5,749 nt of DNA. Origin: Clostridia bacterium. GTDB lineage: Bacteria > Bacillota_A > Clostridia > Oscillospirales > CAG-382. This document shows positions 5,443 to 5,749 of this stretch, in pieces. Below the pieces are notes generated by a model that saw only the letters and a list, made by a program, of their open reading frames with translations, did not search any database and was not told the origin of the DNA. Both the position numbers and the translations under genes were made by a program. The number at the start of each line of letters is the position of its first letter. Position 1 is the first letter of the stretch. The stretch spans positions 1 through 5,749 of the forward strand of contig JAFWWX010000421.1 in assembly GCA_017517985.1 (NCBI GenBank), given 5' to 3'.

Positions 5443-5749
5443 ATGAACAGACACACAGCCAGAGAAATAACTCTTTGTCTTCTTTTTAATTTCAGTTTCA
5501 ACACAGAAGAAAAGCCTGACGAGCTTCTTGAACTTTATATTAACTATTTTCCGGATGCAGAAAACGGTATCATTCCTGAAGAAATCAGAAATGATGCCTA
5601 TATTTCCACAACATATTTTGGTGTGACACAGAAAATATCCGAGCTTGACTCGCTTATTGAAAATGCTGCGTCAAACTGGAAGCCAGAAAGAATTTCAAGA
5701 GTATCTCGCTCAATTTTAAGACTTGCTGTTTATGAACTTCTTTACATTG
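5443..5749 (+). CDS. nusB: Transcription antitermination factor NusB (partial, 3' end outside window)
   Basis: The reading frame is open from the ATG to the window edge: 102 complete codons of a protein usually 130-150 residues long. NusB binds boxA RNA together with NusE (ribosomal protein S10) and takes part in rRNA antitermination. The N-terminus (MNRHTAREITLCLLFNFSF) fits the all-helical NusB start with its RxxAREx(x)LxxLF pattern. The visible end, NWKPERISRVSRSILRLAVYELLYI (given here as NWKPERISRV plus SRSILRLAVYELLYI, residues 78-102), is the most conserved part of the family. The missing portion should hold the following INEAVELAK-type helix. AAAGGA at 5431-5436 is 6 nt before the ATG. 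It has its own strong promoter in the 128-bp gap after the YkgJ-type gene, so it probably opens a new transcription unit. Confidence 0.93.
   Translation, partial: MNRHTAREITLCLLFNFSFNTEEKPDELLELYINYFPDAENGIIPEEIRNDAYISTTYFGVTQKISELDSLIENAASNWKPERISRVSRSILRLAVYELLYI

Overview
The window looks like chromosomal DNA from an AT-rich, Gram-positive, endospore-forming member of the Firmicutes, most likely class Clostridia. The grounds are the strong GGAGG-type ribosome binding sites, the AT-rich intergenic DNA with sigma-A-like promoters, and three genes (yqfC, yqfD, ylbJ) of families known from spore formers. I cannot assign family or genus from sequence alone. No transposase, integrase, CRISPR array, tRNA or rRNA is visible, so this reads as core chromosome rather than an island.

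Layout. Positions 120-719 (+) encode an MntP-type manganese exporter. It converges on a yqfC-yqfD pair on the minus strand (2248-765) across a 45-bp gap that holds a clear stem-loop terminator. A 106-bp divergent intergenic region (2249-2354) separates yqfC from ylbJ (2355-3407, +). The three sporulation genes therefore form a compact divergent module, and a sigma-E-like promoter can be read upstream of yqfC. After a further promoter (3423-3451) comes a probable two-gene operon: a 69-residue cysteine-rich protein of unknown function, then a 320-residue KDPG/KHG aldolase (Eda) carrying an additional C-terminal VOC (glyoxalase-like) domain. A near-perfect hairpin follows the aldolase. Then come a YkgJ-type cysteine-cluster protein (4766-5314), a textbook sigma-A promoter (5355-5383), and the first 102 codons of nusB, which runs off the window end.

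How the genes relate. YqfC, YqfD and YlbJ belong to the mother-cell sporulation programme in Bacillus. MntP handles manganese excess, and NusB acts in rRNA antitermination. The aldolase, small Cys protein and YkgJ protein form a second block whose joint role is unknown. The most unusual item is the Eda-VOC fusion, with its altered phosphate-loop residue and a cysteine-rich partner directly upstream. I found nothing that amounts to a clearly new multi-gene system.
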